The notes below the pieces were generated by a model, which searched no databases, was not told the DNA's origin, and was given only the letters and a program-made list of their open reading frames with translations. A program made the position numbers and the translations under genes. 64,000 nucleotides of DNA from the NCBI RefSeq assembly GCF_033547095.1, contig NZ_CP137852.1, forward strand, positions 1,047,501 through 1,111,500, given 5' to 3'. This DNA comes from Sediminicoccus rosea. Lineage in GTDB: Bacteria > Pseudomonadota > Alphaproteobacteria > Acetobacterales > Acetobacteraceae. This document shows positions 34,761 through 47,900 of this stretch, piece after piece. Numbering within the stretch: position 1 is the stretch's first letter; each line of letters begins with the position of its first letter.

Positions 34761-37338
34761 GATTGACCACCCGGCCTTTCACATGGATGCGCTTCTTGAC
34801 CGGCTTGCCGTCCAGCGCGCGGATGACATTGGGCTCGGCCTCGGCCAGGGCGAAGACTTCCTCATCCGTGGCGTCCACCGCAACCTCGATGGTGCCGCGC
34901 AGCTTGCCCAGCACCTGCACGGCGAGCGTGGCCGTCTCGGCCCGCAGCAGGGCGGGGTCCGCCTCCAGCCAGGGGAGGGTGGCGACCAGCCCCTGGCCGG
35001 GGTTCAGCAGCGCCCAGATTTCCTCGGCGAGGTGCGGCATCATCGGCGCACTCAGCCGCACCAGGGCCTCCATCGCCTCCCGCCGTGCGGCCAGCGGGGC
35101 CGCGGCGCTGTCACCGATGGTGTTGGCGAGTTCGTGGATCTTGGCGACCGCCACGTTGAAGGTGAAGGCCTCCAGCGCTTCGGTCACGGCGGCGATGGCG
35201 CGGTGCGTGGCCTGGCGCAGCTTCTTGCCCACCGCCTCGTCCGGCTTGTCGGCTTCGCTCATGTTCTGCGCGAGGCGCCAGATGCGGCCGATGAAGCGGC
35301 TGGCGCCGGCCACGCCGGATTCCGACCACTCCATGTCGCGCTCGGGCGGGTTGTCGCTCAGGATGAACCAGCGGGCGGTGTCGGCGCCGTAGCGGTTGAT
35401 GATGGCGCCCGGGTCCACCGTGTTGCGCTTCGACTTGGACATGCTCTCGATGCGGCCGACCGTCACGGGCTCTTCCGTGCCCTTGACCACGGCGGTGCCG
35501 TCGGCGCGCTTCTCGACCTCTTCGGGGTAGAGCCAGCGGCCATCGGCGCCCTTGTAGCTCTCATGGGTGACCATGCCCTGGGTGAAGAGGCCGGCAAAGG
35601 GCTCGTCCAGCTTCACATGGCCGGTCGCCTTCATGGCGCGGGTGAAGAAGCGGCTGTAGAGCAGGTGCAGGATCGCGTGCTCGATGCCGCCGATATACTG
35701 GTCCACCGGCAGCCAGGCATCCACGGCCGCGTTCGTCACCGGCTGCGCCGCGCGGGGCGAGCAGAAGCGCGCGAAATACCAGGAGCTGTCCACGAAGGTG
35801 TCGAAGGTGTCGGTCTCGCGCCGGGCCGGCTTGCCGCAACTCGGGCAGTTCACGTGCCGCCAGGTCGGGTGGTGGTCCAGCGGATTGCCGGGCTTCGAGA
35901 AATCCACATCCTCGGGCAGCACGACGGGGAGCTGATCCGCCGGCACCGGCACCACGCCGCAATCATCGCAATGGATGACCGGGATGGGGCAGCCCCAGTA
36001 GCGCTGGCGGGAGACTCCCCAGTCGCGCAGGCGCCAATTGGTCACACCCTGGCCCTGGCCGAGTTCCTCGATGCGGGCGATGGCGGCGCGCTTGGCGGCC
36101 GGGACATCGAGGCCGTTCAGGAAGTCCGAGTTGAAGCTGATGCCATCCTCCGTGAAGGCCTCGTTGCCCACGGTGAAGGTCGCGGCGTCAGCCCCATTGG
36201 GCAGCACCACGGGCGTCACGGAGAGCCCGTATTTGCGCGCGAAGTCCAGGTCGCGCTGGTCATGCGCGGGACAGCCGAAGATGGCCCCCGTGCCGTATTC
36301 CATCAGCACGAAATTCGCGATCCAGACCGGGTATTCCTGGCCGGTGAAGGGGTGCCTGACGGTGAAGCCGGTGTCGAAGCCCTTCTTCTCGCCCTGCTCG
36401 ATCGCGACTTCGCTCGTGCCCATCGCGCGGCATTCGGCGATGAAGGCGGCGGCCTCGGCCGAGCGCTGGGCAGCGGCGGCGGCCAGCGGATGCTCGGCGG
36501 CGACGGCGAGGAAGCTCATCCCGAACAGCGTGTCCGGCCGGGTGGTGAAGACCTCCACCTCCTCAATGCTTTCGCCGGGGCCATCCACGGGCGCGGCCAG
36601 CTTGAAGCGCACGCGCGCGCCCTCGCTGCGGCCGATCCAGTTGGCCTGCATCAGGCGCACGCGCTCCGGCCAGCGATCGAGCCCGTCCAGCGCCTCCAGC
36701 AGGTCGGGCGCGAACTTGGTGATGGCGAAGAACCACTGGCTGAGCTTCTTCTTCTCGACCGGCGCGCCCGAGCGCCAGCCCTTGCCGTCGATCACCTGCT
36801 CATTGGCCAGCACGGTGCCATCCACCGGGTCCCAGTTGACCCAGCTCTCCTTGCGCTCGACCAGGCCCGCCTGCAGGCAGTCGAGAAACAGCTTCTGCTG
36901 CTGGCCGTAGTATTCCGGGTCGCAGGTGGCGAATTCGCGATCCCATTCCAGCGAGAGGCCCATGCGTTTCAGCTCGGCGCGCATGTTGGCGATGTTCGCG
37001 TAGGTCCATTTCGCCGGATGGGTGCCGCGCTCCCGCGCCGCGTTCTCGGCGGGCAGGCCGAAGGCGTCCCAGCCCATCGGGTGCATCACCATATGGCCCT
37101 GCGCCCGCTTGTAGCGCGCCACCACGTCGCCCAGCGTGTAGTTCCGCACATGCCCCATGTGGATCTTGCCCGAGGGGTAGGGGAACATCTCCAGCACATA
37201 GTATTTCTTGGCGCCGGCCGGCGGCACGTCGGGCACGGAGAAGCAGCGCGCCGCCTCCCAGGCCTGCTGCCAGCGGGGCTCGGCGGCGGCGAAGTCGTAG
37301 CGGGCGTCAGTCTGGATGGGTTGGGGCGTGTCAGGCAT
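34750..37338 (-). CDS. leuS: Leucyl-tRNA synthetase
   Basis: An 862-residue class I aminoacyl-tRNA synthetase, the usual size for bacterial LeuRS. The HIGH-type motif is in [20 protein letters not shown] (HMGH), the editing domain has [20 protein letters not shown], and the KMSKS loop is [32 protein letters not shown] and the tRNA-binding C-terminal [18 protein letters not shown] are also typical. It charges tRNA-Leu in the cytosol. I chose the ATG at 37338 ([16 protein letters not shown]) because the 22 residues upstream lack family features. It is the first gene of the leuS-lptE-holA operon. Confidence 0.97.
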   Translation of the reverse strand: MPDTPQPIQTDARYDFAAAEPRWQQAWEAARCFSVPDVPPAGAKKYYVLEMFPYPSGKIHMGHVRNYTLGDVVARYKRAQGHMVMHPMGWDAFGLPAENAARERGTHPAKWTYANIANMRAELKRMGLSLEWDREFATCDPEYYGQQQKLFLDCLQAGLVERKESWVNWDPVDGTVLANEQVIDGKGWRSGAPVEKKKLSQWFFAITKFAPDLLEALDGLDRWPERVRLMQANWIGRSEGARVRFKLAAPVDGPGESIEEVEVFTTRPDTLFGMSFLAVAAEHPLAAAAAQRSAEAAAFIAECRAMGTSEVAIEQGEKKGFDTGFTVRHPFTGQEYPVWIANFVLMEYGTGAIFGCPAHDQRDLDFARKYGLSVTPVVLPNGADAATFTVGNEAFTEDGISFNSDFLNGLDVPAAKRAAIARIEELGQGQGVTNWRLRDWGVSRQRYWGCPIPVIHCDDCGVVPVPADQLPVVLPEDVDFSKPGNPLDHHPTWRHVNCPSCGKPARRETDTFDTFVDSSWYFARFCSPRAAQPVTNAAVDAWLPVDQYIGGIEHAILHLLYSRFFTRAMKATGHVKLDEPFAGLFTQGMVTHESYKGADGRWLYPEEVEKRADGTAVVKGTEEPVTVGRIESMSKSKRNTVDPGAIINRYGADTARWFILSDNPPERDMEWSESGVAGASRFIGRIWRLAQNMSEADKPDEAVGKKLRQATHRAIAAVTEALEAFTFNVAVAKIHELANTIGDSAAAPLAARREAMEALVRLSAPMMPHLAEEIWALLNPGQGLVATLPWLEADPALLRAETATLAVQVLGKLRGTIEVAVDATDEEVFALAEAEPNVIRALDGKPVKKRIHVKGRVVNLVI

Positions 37339-37424
37339 GATGGAAGGTGAATAGAGCCCCCGGCCGGGCATCTCAAGGCGGCGGGCAGGCTTGCGGCGAG
37401 CCAATTTATGCCAAACTGCCCCCC

Positions 37425-38531
37425 ATGCGCTGGCTTTTGATCCCGTGGCTGCTGTTGGCCGGCCTTCCCGCCCGGGCGGATGAGGCGGCGCATGCCCGCT
37501 TCTTCTCGGCCCGGAGCATTCCCGTGGCCCTGCCCTCCACCGGCCTCTCCATCTCTTTCACGCAGCACTACCGCGGCGCCGTGCCGCATGCGGCCTTCGC
37601 CTTCGCACAGGGTCCGGATGGTCGCGCTGCCTGGTCCATGGTCTCGGGCCATGACAGCCCGGAGGAGGCGAAGCGCGCCGCCATGGCCAATTGCACGCGC
37701 CAGCTCACCCGCATGCGGGGCGAGGGCGTGGGCAGCCCCTGCCGGATTCTCGCCGTGGATGGCGACCTGCGCGGCCCGACCGGAGAGCCGCAGCCCGGCG
37801 CGCCGAGCGTGAGCCCGGAGCGTGGCGGCATCGGCCCCTTCACCCGCAGCCCCTTCCATCTGCATCGCGGCCCCCGCGCCGCGGAGGGCGCCGTGATCTG
37901 GGCGCATGGCTATGGCGGCGCCGAGGAGGATCACCGCGGCCATGCCCTGCCCGGCATGGTCACGCCGCTGAACGAGGCCGGCTTCGACATCTTCCGCTTC
38001 GACCGCCACCCGGGGGACGACAACCTCTTCGTCACCCTGCCGCGCCTGGTGCGCGCCCTGCCGGCGCTGCGCGAGGCGGGCTATCGGCGCATCATCCTGG
38101 GCGGGCAGTCGCGCGGCGCCTGGCAGGCCATCCAGGCCGCCTCGGAACGGCCAGACCTGGTGGACGCGGTGCTGGCCGCCGCCCCCGCCGCGCATGGCGA
38201 GCGGCCTGAGCAGCGCGCGGTGGCGCTCGAGGATTTCCGCCGCGTGGTCGCCGGCCTGAACGAGCGCCGCACACGCCTCGCCGTCATGCTCTTCGAGCGC
38301 GACGAGTTCGACCCCTCGCCGGAGGAGCGTGCGCAGATCGTGGCGGCGCTGGCCCAGCGGCGCAGCGTTCCGACGCTGGCGCTCTGGGCCTCGGGCCCGG
38401 CGCGCGGCCATTCCGGCGTCTCGGACTGGCGCTTCACCCGGGATTATGCGGGCTGCGTGGTGACGCTGGTGCAGGCGCCGCCGGCGGCGGCCCCCCGGGG
38501 CTTGCGGCGCGAGGGCTGTGGCGGCGGCTGA
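37425..38531 (+). CDS. Secreted alpha/beta hydrolase with N-terminal DUF4189-like domain
   Basis: About 368 residues. The signal peptide is [19 protein letters not shown] (cleavage near residue 20). Residues about 40-115 contain [20 protein letters not shown], then [11 protein letters not shown], resembling the DUF4189 pattern with a likely Cys pair. From about 150 the protein is an alpha/beta hydrolase: [20 protein letters not shown] (oxyanion region), nucleophile Ser in [12 protein letters not shown] (GQSRG), acid in FERDEFDPS, and His in [12 protein letters not shown]. It acts in the periplasm or outside; the substrate is unknown. The combination of the two domains is unusual. It is transcribed divergently from leuS. 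Confidence 0.82.
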   Translation: MRWLLIPWLLLAGLPARADEAAHARFFSARSIPVALPSTGLSISFTQHYRGAVPHAAFAFAQGPDGRAAWSMVSGHDSPEEAKRAAMANCTRQLTRMRGEGVGSPCRILAVDGDLRGPTGEPQPGAPSVSPERGGIGPFTRSPFHLHRGPRAAEGAVIWAHGYGGAEEDHRGHALPGMVTPLNEAGFDIFRFDRHPGDDNLFVTLPRLVRALPALREAGYRRIILGGQSRGAWQAIQAASERPDLVDAVLAAAPAAHGERPEQRAVALEDFRRVVAGLNERRTRLAVMLFERDEFDPSPEERAQIVAALAQRRSVPTLALWASGPARGHSGVSDWRFTRDYAGCVVTLVQAPPAAAPRGLRREGCGGG

Positions 38532-38706
38532 CGCCCGCGCGGTTGCGGGCGAGGCGACGATCTGGCACGCCCCCCTCTGACCGGGCAGCGCGTCTCATCA
38601 TTTTGGACGCCTCGGTCTTGAGTCTTGGCGTAGATCCGAGATCAAAGCCATCTCGAAACAAAATAAATGATTCAAAAAAACAGATGACGCGCTTGACAGC
38701 CTCGAT

Positions 38707-38720
38707 CTGACGGAGGTCAG
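38707..38720. promoter_or_regulatory. Dyad CTGAC-GGAG-GTCAG (operator candidate)
   Basis: CTGACGGAGGTCAG has perfect 5-bp arms. It falls in the spacer downstream of TTGACA (38693-38698), where a repressor or a LuxR-type activator could bind. The protein that would bind it is unknown, and a chance occurrence cannot be excluded. Confidence 0.35.
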
Positions 38721-38842
38721 TCCGGCCAAGTTTCGATGCAAAACGCGCCGTTTCCTGGACTTCACGCGGAAACCTTCCCGCCAGGGTGAGGTTGTCTTAA
38801 AAAATCATCTCGCGGACAGATCCATGCCTGGGATCATTGACG

Positions 38843-38848
38843 TATAAT
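38843..38848 (+). promoter_or_regulatory. Possible -10 element of the adhesin promoter
   Basis: A perfect TATAAT about 75 bp before the adhesin ATG in AT-rich surroundings. No matching -35 hexamer is present at 16-18 bp (the sequence there is about ATCCAT), so it may depend on an activator or be coincidental. An alternative is the TTGACA at 38693 with a poorer -10. Confidence 0.35.
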
Positions 38849-38908
38849 CTCAAAATCTGTAAAAATCCTCTTAACGGGAGTTCGCAGCCGCCCCCGCGGT
38901 CCCCGTCT

Positions 38909-38913
38909 GGAGG
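38909..38913 (+). promoter_or_regulatory. Strong Shine-Dalgarno site of the giant adhesin gene
   Basis: GGAGG followed by an A-rich spacer CAAAAAAT (8 nt) and ATG at 38922. It is one of the best ribosome binding sites in the window and fixes the start of the 3585-residue protein, suggesting efficient translation of the secreted product. Confidence 0.85.
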
Positions 38914-38921
38914 CAAAAAAT

Positions 38922-41900
38922 ATGTCCGCTCGTCCGATCGTCACGTTCCTCGCCGGCTCGACCCTGAACGCACCGATCGGAGGCCAGCAGACCCTCACGG
39001 TCCGCTTCGACAACATCCCGGACGCCGCCCCTGGCTCCAACGTCGGCTACTCGCCCTACATCAACCTGATCCTGCCCACGAATGGCGCGGACGGGGCTGG
39101 CTTTGGCAGCGCGGGGGCGACGGCCAATGACGGCGTGATCTTCCTGGGCGCTACCCATCTCGGCGCCGCGCTCGAGCAATGGATCATCGAGTTCCCGGCC
39201 AGCGGGACCGTGATCCATCCCTTCAGCAGGGACGCGGCGGGCAATCCGCTCACCATCAGCGGCATTCCGGGCGAGACGCTGGTCGTCCTGCGCCTGCCCT
39301 TCGGCAGCTTCACGCCGGACCAGACCGCGGCCGATGTCGAGGTGAAGCTGCAGGTCTCGAGCTCGGCCGATCTCGGCACGCCGCTGAACCTCCAGGCCAG
39401 CGGTGGCTTCGCCTATGGCCTCGATCCGCTGGTAAACCCCGCGACCGACTCGCCCGTCTTCGGCCCCAGCGCCGGCCTCGCCATCACCCCCACCGTCATC
39501 GCGGTGGATGTGGAATATGTCGGCCCCGAGCAGGAGACGGCGACCGGCCCCTCCTATCCGCGCGAATGGCTGGTCAAGGCGCTGATCGCCGATGGCCAGA
39601 CGATGACCGGCCTGACGCTGCGCGACAGCATGCCGGACGGCACCTTCATCAAGTCCGTCTCCATCGTGAACGGCACCGGCACCACCTTCTTTGATAACGC
39701 GACGGGCGAGGTGCGCGCCGACTTCAGCGGCAGCTACACCGGCGGCGTCGGCGGCGTGCCCACGCTGAAGATCGAGTTCTACGTCCCCGAATTCCTGCGC
39801 GACGGCGTGACGCCCGTGCTCGATCCGGTGACGGGCGCCTTCCGCGTGCTGGAGAACAACGCGCGCCTCGACGCCACCTGGGACCCGACCGATGCGCGCG
39901 ACCCGATCCAGGTCTTCGCCATCAACCCGGCCGGCCCGGAGGATGTGATCACGGCGAAGTCCATCGCCGTGCAGAAGTCGGTCGCGCCGGTCACCACGCT
40001 GAAGGCCGGCGAGAACCTGGAGTGGACGCTGGACGGCCAGGTCTCCAACTACTTCAACATGGATGACCTGATCCTCATCGACAAACTCGGTGACGGCCAG
40101 GTCTTCGACGCCAGCAAGGCTGTCAGCATCACGATGCGCGAGGGCGGCACCACGCTCTTCACCGGCACCATCGCCAGCAGCAACATCAACGTGGTGCGCG
40201 ACCCGGCGACGGGCATCTCCACCATCACCTTCAACATCTCGCAGGAGATGCGGGACCGCGGCATCGACGATGTGCTGAACGGCCGCCCCGGCGGCATCGA
40301 GAACCAGGCGACCGTCCTGGTGAAGTTCCAGAGCACGATCGAGCAGAGCTACATCTCGACCAGCCCGGCGCCGTCCAACGAGCCGCTGGTGGACCAGGGC
40401 GACCCGCTCTCCAACGGCATCGACTTCGGCGGCGTCGTGGATGAGCACAACAACTACAAGGCCGATGACAGCGGCGCCGGCGTGAGCCTGCCGGTGAGCA
40501 ACGTCTCCAAGGCCATCTATGCCATCAACGGCAACACCGCCTTCACGCCGGGCCCCGTCTCGGCCGGCGATGCCATCACCTTCCGCCTGAAGCTCGACAT
40601 GCCGCTGACCGGCGCGCATGACGTGCAGCTGCGCGACTACCTGCCGCTGCCCGTGCTCAAGGCCATCTCCGGCATGACCTTCACCGATCTGGTGAATGGC
40701 GCGACGCCGGGGGTGAATCAGGCCAAGTGGGGCCCGGGCGCCACCTATGACAGCTCGGGCGATCCGACCACGCTGCCCAGCATCAGCTATGACAGCGCGA
40801 GCAATTCGCTCACCTTCGACTTCGGCGACGCGGTCGCGCCGGGCAATCCCTCCTCCACCATTGATCTGCTCTTCACCGTGGTGGTGGGCGACGAGGAATT
40901 CGGCGACGGGCTCCTGCTGACCAACCAGGTCACCAGCACCGAGACCAACAGCTTCGGCACCGAATTCCAGGACAACGCCATCGTCCAGTTCGTGCTGGGC
41001 GAGCCCGAGCTGAACATCAAGAAGGGCGTCATCGCCGACACCAACCTGGCAGCGACCACCACGGGCTCCGTCGGGCCCGTGACCTTCACCGCGCCCGGCA
41101 GCGCGGGCAACCGCTTCAGCGGCGTCATCAACAGCACCAACCTCGACGTCGCGCCGATCGACGCCAACCTGCGCGGCGCCGATGCGGGGGACCGCGTCTC
41201 CTTCGCCATCGTGGTGGAGAACACCGGCTCCTCGCTCAAGGGCGCCTTCGACGTCCTGATCCACGACACGCTGCCGCCCGGCTTCGAGATCCCGGCGGGT
41301 GGCCTGAACCTGCGCGTCACCGATGGCGCGGGCAATGTGCTGACCTATACGCTGGTCGGTGGCGGCCTGTTCGACACGGCGGGCGGCCTGCGCCTGGATG
41401 ACGCGACCAACAGCGGCAGCATCGGCGCCTTCAACGCGACGAGCGGCGACAACATCGTCGTCATCACCTATGACCTCGAGCTGGTGGACAATGTCGCGGC
41501 CTTCGGCGCCAACCTGACCAACACCGCCACCATCGAGCATTTCGCCGCCATGGAAGGCGGCATTGACCGCACGCCCTATGCGCCCGGCGGCACGCTGACG
41601 GACACGGCCGTTGTCACCACCCAGGCGCCGACGCCGGTCAAGGCGGTCTTCTCGACCAGTGAGAGCCATACCGGCAACCTGGCCGGGAATGACAGCCTGA
41701 CCGATGCCACGATCGGCGAGCGGGTCACCTACCGCATCACCGTCACCGTGCCGGAAGGCCGGATGACCGATTTCCGCGTGGAAGACTGGCTCCCGACTTC
41801 CAACGCCAATGGCGGCGGCGTGATGGAAATGCTGGACGCCCGCTTCATTGGCGTCACCGGTCTGGGCGCCGGGAGCACCTTCGACGACACGCCGGTCATC

Positions 41901-44900
41901 ACCCTGTCCGACAGCGACGGCGTCAACGGCAACGACCGCGTCGCCTTCGTCTTTGGAGATGTGCTGAACACCGCGAATACGCTGGGGACCCAGGCCGCCA
42001 CCGTCACGCTGGAGGTGGATGCGCGCGTGAAGGATCACGCGGACAACGTCCGCGGCGATGTGCTCGTCAACACGGTGAAGGTCAGCGCCGCCAATCCGAA
42101 TGGCGGTCCGCGCGCCGAGACCACGGCCACCACCAATATCGAGGTCGTGGCCCCCAACCTCTCGATCGACAAGACGGCCGACAGGACGACGGCCGACTCG
42201 CACGACACCATCAAGTACACCATCACCGTCGAGAACAGGGGCGTGCCCGCCGCCGGCGGAGCGACCAACGACTACACCGCCCGCGCCTGGGATGTGAGCA
42301 TCAAGGACCTGCTGACCGATGTGCAGCTGGACGCCATCTACCAGGGCGCCACGCTGAGCATCACGGGCGTGGCTGCGGGCCGCATCACCAATCTGGGCGT
42401 GAGCCCGGTGGATTACGTGATCGACTACCTCGACCCCGGCGAGAAGGTCACCATCAGGTTCGACGTCGTCGTGAAGGCGGATACGGATGCCGGCGAGAAG
42501 CTGGACAACACCGCCACCGCGAGCGGCAGCTCGATGGACAATACGGGCAGCCCCGATGACCGCGTGAACACCGTGACGGATGCCCATACCGTCACCATCG
42601 TCGCGCCCAGCGTCACCAAGACCATCATCGCCACCTCCAACGCCGACACGCGCGGCCCCGCCGCCGAGGGCACCGCGCCGCTCGACCGGCATGACAGCGG
42701 CAAGCCGGACCTCGCCATCGGCGAGGAGGTGACCTACGAGATCCGCGTCCGCCTGCCGGAGGGCGACAGCCCCAACCTGCGCATCATCGACGCGTTGGAG
42801 GATGCGACGGGCAGCCGCAACGGCTACCTCCAGCTCGTCCCGGGCTCCATCGAGGTCGTCTCCGTCGGCTCCGCGCTGACCACCTATTCGGGCGGCGTGA
42901 TCGGAGCGCCGACCATCACCTCGGCCAATACCGGCAACAACAACAGCAACGACACCTGGACGCTGAACTTCGGCAATGTCCGCAACACGCTGGTGAATGC
43001 GGACACCGATGCCGAGGTGATCGTGCTGCGCCTGAAGGCCATCGTCACCGACCTGGCCGCCAATGCGGACCGCGACGTGCTGTCCAACTCCGCCAGCGCG
43101 CAGACCGGCACGGCCGGCACGCCGAGCAGCACGAGCAACACCTCCACCGTGGATGTGGACGTGGTCGAGCCGCTGCTGGTCATCGACAAGTTCTCGACGC
43201 TCGCCGCCCCCGACCAGCCGCTCGATGCCGGTGCGCTGGTGAACTACAGCATCACCATCCGCCACGACGCCAACTCGGACGCGCCCGCCTACGACCTCGC
43301 GCTGACCGATCTGATCCCGGCCGGGATGGTGCTGGTGGCCGGCACGCTCGCGGCCTCCACCGGCAGCATCAGCAATATCGGCAATGCGATCTCCTGGAGC
43401 ACGGACCGCTACGCGCTGGGCTCCGCCACTGTCACCATCACCTACCAGGCCCGCGCGCTGGACACGGTGACGCCCGGCCAGGTGCTGGCGAACACCGCCC
43501 GCCTGACCTACGACACCAACCCGGCCGATCCGGTGGATCCGCTGAACCCGACGGCGGCCGAGGATCTCGCCAGCCGCAGCTACAACATCCAGGACACCGA
43601 GAGCCGTATCGTCGTCCTGGCGCCGACCATCGACAAGTCGGTGATCGCGACCGGCGATGCCAATACCGGCTCGGGCTTTGTGAATGCGGGCAATCCGGAC
43701 GCCGCGCCCGGCGAGACTGTCACCTATCGCCTGACCGTCACGGTGGGCGAGGGCACGCAGCGGCTGATCATCTCCGACACGCTGCCCAACGGCCTGATCT
43801 TCGAGAGCGCCTCGGTCGAGAGCATCGGCGCCAGCATCAGCGACTCCGCCCTGGCCGTGGGCTCGGGCCCGATCACCTTCCCGGGTGGCGCCTATGCCTT
43901 CGACTTCGGCACCATCGTCAATGCCGGCGACAATGATCGCGACGCGGGCGACACCATCACCATCCTGGTCAACGCGCGCGTCGCCACGACGGCCACGGCC
44001 GGCAGCACGCTGACCAACACCGGCGTCGCGCAGACCTTCGGGCCGGCGCCCGGCAATCCTGGCCTCGCCACCGTCTCCGATCCTGCGGCGATCGACATCG
44101 TCCGCCCCGACCTTGTCATCGCCAAGGACGTGATCTCCGGCAATGGCGGCGATGCCGGGAACCTCGTGACCTACCAGATCACGCTGAGCCACGCCTCGGG
44201 GAGCACCTCGCCCGCCTATCTGGTCAATCTCTCCGACGTCATTCCCGCCGGCGTCTCGCTGGTGGCCGGCTCGGCCACCGCCTCGCGCGGCACCATTACC
44301 GAGGCGGGCGGCAATATCGGCTTCACGCTCAACCAGTTCCTGCTGGGCGATGCGCCGGTCGTCATCACCTACCAGGCGCGTCTCGCCGGCAATATCGTGG
44401 ATGGCCAGGCCATCACGAACACGGCCAGCGTCACCTACAGCTCCGCCCCCGTGCTCGGCGTCTCGGTCACCGAGACCGATCCGGCGGTGCTGACGACCGA
44501 CATCGTGAATACGGTGGTGAAGACCCTGGTCTCCACCTCGCTCGGCGCCACGGTCGGCAATGCGGTGGGCATCGGCGAAGAGGCGACCTTCCTGGTCACC
44601 GCCACCCTGGGCGAGGGCGCGCAGCGCATCGTGCTGCGTGACGTGCTGCCCACGGGGCTCGACCTCGTCAGCAGCGAGCTGGTCTCGCTGGGTGGCATCA
44701 CCGGCTCGGCGCTCAGCATCGGCGCGGCGGGCACCTATGATGCCGCCACGCGCACGCTCTCCTTCAACCTGGGCGACGTCCTCAATCCCTTCGACAACGT
44801 CGTCACCGCCAGTGACCAGGTGGTGTTCCGCGTGGTGGCCAAGGTGGCCGACATCGCGGGGAACACCGCGGGCAAGGTGCTGGACAACCAGGGTCAGGTC

Positions 44901-47900
44901 GTCTCCTCCGTGCCGGTGAACCCCTATGCGGTGGCGCCCGGCTCCTCGCCCACCACGGTCACCGAGAATGAGGCGGTGCAGGTGGTGCGCGCCTCGCTCG
45001 GCGGCATCGCCTTCACCGATGTGAACGGCAATGGCCAGCGCAATGTGGGCGACACGGTGCTGGCCGGCATCCTTGTCACCCTGCTGAATGCCGATGGCAC
45101 CTCGACCGGGCGCACGGCGACGACGGGGCCGGATGGCTCCTACCTCTTCGATGGATTGATCCCCGGCAGCTACCGCGTCCGCTTCGACGAGAGCGGCGGC
45201 TTCAAGCGCACGCTGGACAACACCGGCCCGGACACGACGGACAGCGACGCGGCACAGGGCTCCGGCATCACGCCCGTCTATACGCTGGCGAGCGGCGACA
45301 ATGTCCGCAACGTGGACGGCGGCTTCTACAAGCTCGCCACCATCGGCGACCGCGTCTGGGAGGATATGAACGCCGACGGCCTGCAGAATGACGGCGCCAC
45401 CGGCATCGTCGGCGCCACGGTGCTGCTGCTGAACAGCAGCGGTACTGTCCTCTTCAGCACCACCACGGGCGCTGATGGCTTCTACCAGTTCACTGGCCTC
45501 ATCCCCGGCAGCTACTCCGTGCAGGTCCTGCCCGCGGGCTTCACCGCCTCGACGCAGAATGCCGGTTCCAACGCCAATGAGGCGACCGACAGCGACGTGA
45601 ACGGCACCGGCCGCAGCGACGCCTTCACCCTGGTGAGCGACCAGAACGAGGCGCGGCTGGATGCCGGCTTCTTCAAGGGCGCCAAGCTCGGCGGCACCCT
45701 CTTCGAGGATGTGAACGGGGATGGCCTGCAGGGCGGCCCCGGTGAGGGCGGCATCGCCGGCCGCGTCGTGGCGCTGCTGGATGCCTCCGGCAATCCCACC
45801 GGCCGCACCACGGTCACGGACGCGAACGGCAACTACCTGTTCGATGATCTGCGCCCCGGCACCTATTCGGTGCAATTCACGCCGAATGCGGGCACGCCCT
45901 TCACCAAGGCCAATATCGGCCTGAACAACGCGGTGGACAGCGACGCCAACGTCACCACCGGAAAGACCGAGACGGTCACGCTGCGCTCGGGCGGCGAGGA
46001 TTATTCGCTCGATGCCGGCGTCTATCGCCCGGCCTCGATCGGCGATCGCGTCTTCGAGGACATGAACGGCAATGGTCAGCAGGATCCGGGCGAGCCTGGC
46101 CTCGCCGGCGCCACCGTCCGCCTGCTGAACGCCGACGGCACCCCGGTCTCGGGCGTCTCGCCGATCATCACCGATGCCACCGGCGGATATAGCTTCACGC
46201 AGCTCGCCCCGGGCGACTACCGCGTGGAGATCACCCGCCCCGGCTATGTCCCGACGCTGAAGGACAGCGGCGCCGAAGGCAGCGACAGCGACATCGCCGC
46301 CAATGGCCGGACCGATGTGGTGAACCTCGTCTCCGGCGAGGTGGAGAACACGGTGGATGGCGGCCTCTACCGCACCGGCTCCATCGGCAATTTCGTCTGG
46401 CTCGACGCCAACAATGACGGCGACCAGGATCCGGGCGAGGGCGGCGTCGCCGGCGTCACGGTGCGGCTGCTGCGCGCCGATGGCACGCCGACCGGGCTGA
46501 CCACCACCACCGATGGCGCGGGCGCCTACAGCTTCAACAACCTGGCCCCTGGCGACTACCGCGTGGAATTCGTGGCGCCGCTCAACCGCGCCATCGGCAA
46601 GCAGGACCAGAGCGGCAACGATGCCCGCGACAGCGACGCCAACCCGACCACCGGCCGCACCGGCGTCATCAGCCTGGAATCGGGCGAGATTGACGACAGC
46701 GTGGACGCCGCGATCGTCGAGCTCGGCGCGCTCACCGGCCGTGTCTGGGTGGACCGCGATGGCGATGGATTTGAGGAAGCCGGCGAGGCTTCGCGCGCCG
46801 GCATCACGGTCAACCTGCTGAACGCGGACGGCACGCCGACCGGCCGCACCACCACCACCAACGCCAATGGCGAATACCTCTTCGACGAGGTGGTGGCCGG
46901 CCAGTATCGCGTGCAGTTCGTCCTGCCCTCCGGCCTGAAGCTCACCCTGCAGGACCAGGGCGGCAATGACACGGTGGACAGCGACCCGAACGTGACGAGC
47001 GGCGTCACCGGCCTGGTCAGCGTTGTGCCCGCCACCACCACGCGCGACGTGGATGCGGGCGTCTATGTCCCGGCCAGCCTGGGCGACCGCGTCTGGCATG
47101 ACCTGAACGCCAATGGCGTGCAGGATCCGGGCGAGGCCGGCCTTGCGGGCATCACGGTGCGCCTGCTGGCCGCCGATGGCGTCACCGTCATCAGCAGCAC
47201 CACCACCAATGGCAGCGGCCTCTACAGCTTCGGTGACCTGGCACCCGGCCAGTATGGCGTGCGCGTGGAGCGGCCCTCGGGCTACGAGACCTCGCCCATC
47301 GACCAGGGCGGGGACGAGGCGCGCGACAGCGACGCGAATGGCGCGGGCGTGATCGTGCCGACCATGATCTTCTCGGGCGATGCCCGGACGGATCTGGATG
47401 CCGGCCTGTTCCAGCGCGTCGCCATCGGCGACCGCGTCTGGATGGACAGCAACGGCAATGGCCTGCAGGACCCGGGCGAGCCCAATGCGCGCGGCATCAC
47501 CGTCCGCCTGCTCGACGCGGGTGGCACCGTCATCGCCACCACGGCGACGGATGCGGCCGGCGCCTACAGCTTCGCCAACCTGCTGCCGGGCACCTACAGC
47601 GTGCGCTTCGTGGCGCCGGGCGGGACGGTCTTCACGACGCGCGACGCCGGCAATGACGCGCTGGACAGCGACGCCAACCCGACCAATGGCAGCACCGGCC
47701 GCATCACGCTGACCTCGGGCCAGACGAACAACACCCGCGACGCCGGGCTGCTCCTGGCCGCCTCCATCGGCGACCGCGTCTGGGCCGATCTGGACCGTGA
47801 CGGCCGGCAGGATGCGGAGGAACCGGGCATCGCCGGCGTCACCGTGCGCCTGCTCGATGCGACGGGCGGCGTGGCGGCGACCACCACCACGGATGCAGGC

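Larger units (their letters stand above)
38532..38921. other. 390-bp AT-rich leader upstream of the giant adhesin gene
   Basis: This is the only stretch over 300 bp without a gene. From about 38580 it is much richer in A and T than anything else in the window (for example AAACAAAATAAATG and CAAAAAAACAG, and TTAAAAAATC near 38798). It contains a TTGACA hexamer at 38693-38698, a 14-bp dyad at 38707-38720, a TATAAT at 38843-38848 and a strong ribosome binding site at 38909-38913. The likely contents are the promoter and control region of the adhesin gene. I see no open reading frame of credible codon use in it. Confidence 0.75.

Noticed and set aside
37339-37404. A 22-codon N-terminal extension of leucyl-tRNA synthetase
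   Set aside because: The extra residues (rich in Arg and Pro) are not typical of LeuRS, and the ATG at 37338 gives the normal bacterial length.
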